Program-made: the position numbers and the translations under genes | The notes under the pieces: model-generated | What the model saw: only the letters and a program-made list of their open reading frames with translations | Told to the model about the DNA's origin: nothing | Databases searched by the model: none | Shown here: in pieces, positions 63,517 to 64,000 of the stretch | Numbering within the stretch: position 1 is the first letter of the stretch | Layout: every line of letters begins with the position of its first letter | Assembly: GCA_029565395.1 (NCBI GenBank) | Contig: JAKQOG010000119.1 | Location: 1 to 64,000 of the forward strand | Direction: 5' to 3' | DNA: 64,000 bases | From: Candidatus Hydrogenedentota bacterium | GTDB taxonomy: Bacteria > Hydrogenedentota > Hydrogenedentia > Hydrogenedentales > CAILVY01

Positions 63517-64000
63517 ATGCCAAATAGTGTAGCCTCATATGCGCAGGCGCGATGGGATCGTGATCGCCATCGGAAAGTCAACGATATATTGGATGCGGCG
63601 GAGCGATTGTTTCGGGCGAAGGGGTACCGTGTCGCGACAACGGATGACATTGCACGGGATTCGGGGTATTCGGTGGGGACGATTTACAACATTTTTCAAA
63701 ACAAGGAAGAGTTGTATGCGCAGGTGATCGAGCGGATCGGTCAGGAATTATTGAAACGGTTTGAGTATGCGGTGGCGAGCAAGCGCAATCCCAGCGAAGC
63801 CATAGAAGCGTTGATTATATTGCGCTTGTCGAATTTCTCGAAAGATCGTCTTTTCTTTCAGCCCTTTTCGTGTGACGGAGACTTGAGCATCCCGCCCGAT
63901 TCCTCGCAACTTCCCAAGCGGGTCATCGCGCTGTACGAAAAATATATTCATTCGGTGAGCGCCCTGTTCCGCCGGGCCATAGAACGGGAAGGGGTGAAGG
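63517..64000 (+). CDS. TetR/AcrR-family transcriptional regulator (3' end cut by window)
   Basis: The ORF track does not list this frame as a TetR gene because it runs off the end. From ATG 63517 (GGATGG about 8 bases upstream) it encodes RKVNDILDAAERLFRAKGYR and then VATTDDIARDSGYSVGTIYN, the classical TetR helix-turn-helix, followed by NIFQNKEELYAQVI. At least 161 residues are visible; the ligand-binding domain is incomplete. TetR proteins repress nearby genes until a ligand binds. The promoter upstream has a dyad, so self-regulation is plausible. Its target beyond the window is unknown. Confidence 0.9.
   Translation, partial: MPNSVASYAQARWDRDRHRKVNDILDAAERLFRAKGYRVATTDDIARDSGYSVGTIYNIFQNKEELYAQVIERIGQELLKRFEYAVASKRNPSEAIEALIILRLSNFSKDRLFFQPFSCDGDLSIPPDSSQLPKRVIALYEKYIHSVSALFRRAIEREGVK

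Noticed and set aside
1-64000. tRNA, rRNA, integrase, transposase or phage genes
   Set aside because: I looked through the intergenic gaps and the ORF translations and found no convincing candidate by eye; a covariance-model search would be decisive for tRNAs and other RNAs.

Overview
The window looks like bacterial chromosome from the Planctomycetes/Verrucomicrobia/Lentisphaerae-like or candidate Hydrogenedentes (Hydrogenedentota) range. This is an inference, drawn from four traits: several Tat-exported dehydrogenase, sulfatase and isomerase-fold proteins; many polysaccharide-degrading enzymes; Glu/Gly-rich linkers; and a recurring C-terminal EF-hand-like module (core close to [19 protein letters not shown]) on large secreted proteins. 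I saw no rRNA, tRNA, CRISPR array, phage or insertion sequence. Most genes are intact and densely packed.

Layout. 1-5.6 kb: end of a beta-helix protein, an FG-GAP propeller protein, a zinc-ribbon/GAF protein, a CPBP intramembrane protease and a Tat/lipobox Gfo/Idh/MocA oxidoreductase. 5.9-9.4 kb: a large secreted protein with nine InlB-type repeats, five PASTA domains and the dockerin-like end. 9.5-19.8 kb: a TlpA-type thioredoxin, an alpha-L-fucosidase (GH29) with a six-hairpin glycosidase-like partner, an esterase plus GNAT operon, a phosphatase, and a TIM-barrel plus metallo-beta-lactamase operon. 19.9-22.2 kb: a zinc phospholipase C-like protein with Glu/Gly linkers and the dockerin-like end. 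22.3-35 kb: a GH2 enzyme, two overlapping unknown genes, an Nramp transporter with a two-domain universal stress protein, a TolB-like/phosphoesterase pair, and an M4 metalloprotease with a MYXO-CTERM-like tail. 35.3-43.1 kb: a small unknown gene, a PAS sensor with a degenerate histidine-kinase dimer domain, then two tandem GLUG-repeat surface proteins, the first frameshifted. 43.2-50 kb: a coupled operon of amidohydrolase, GH78-like rhamnosidase, sugar-binding protein and two ABC permeases. 50-57.8 kb: AAA/DUF4143 ATPase, mutS, stand-alone AICAR transformylase, SGNH hydrolase, hypE. 58-64 kb: sugar isomerase/epimerase, sulfatase, Tat-exported fucose-isomerase-like protein, rhomboid protease and the start of a TetR regulator.

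How it fits together. Fucosidase, rhamnosidase, GH2, sulfatase, SGNH esterase, sugar isomerases and a sugar ABC importer point to use of sulfated or acetylated fucose/rhamnose-containing polysaccharides. The large repeat proteins probably act outside the cell in adhesion or substrate binding, attached by unknown means. The two tandem GLUG genes share near-identical promoters, signal peptides, C-terminal ends and 3' flanks but have divergent cores. This pattern is the most interesting structure in the window.
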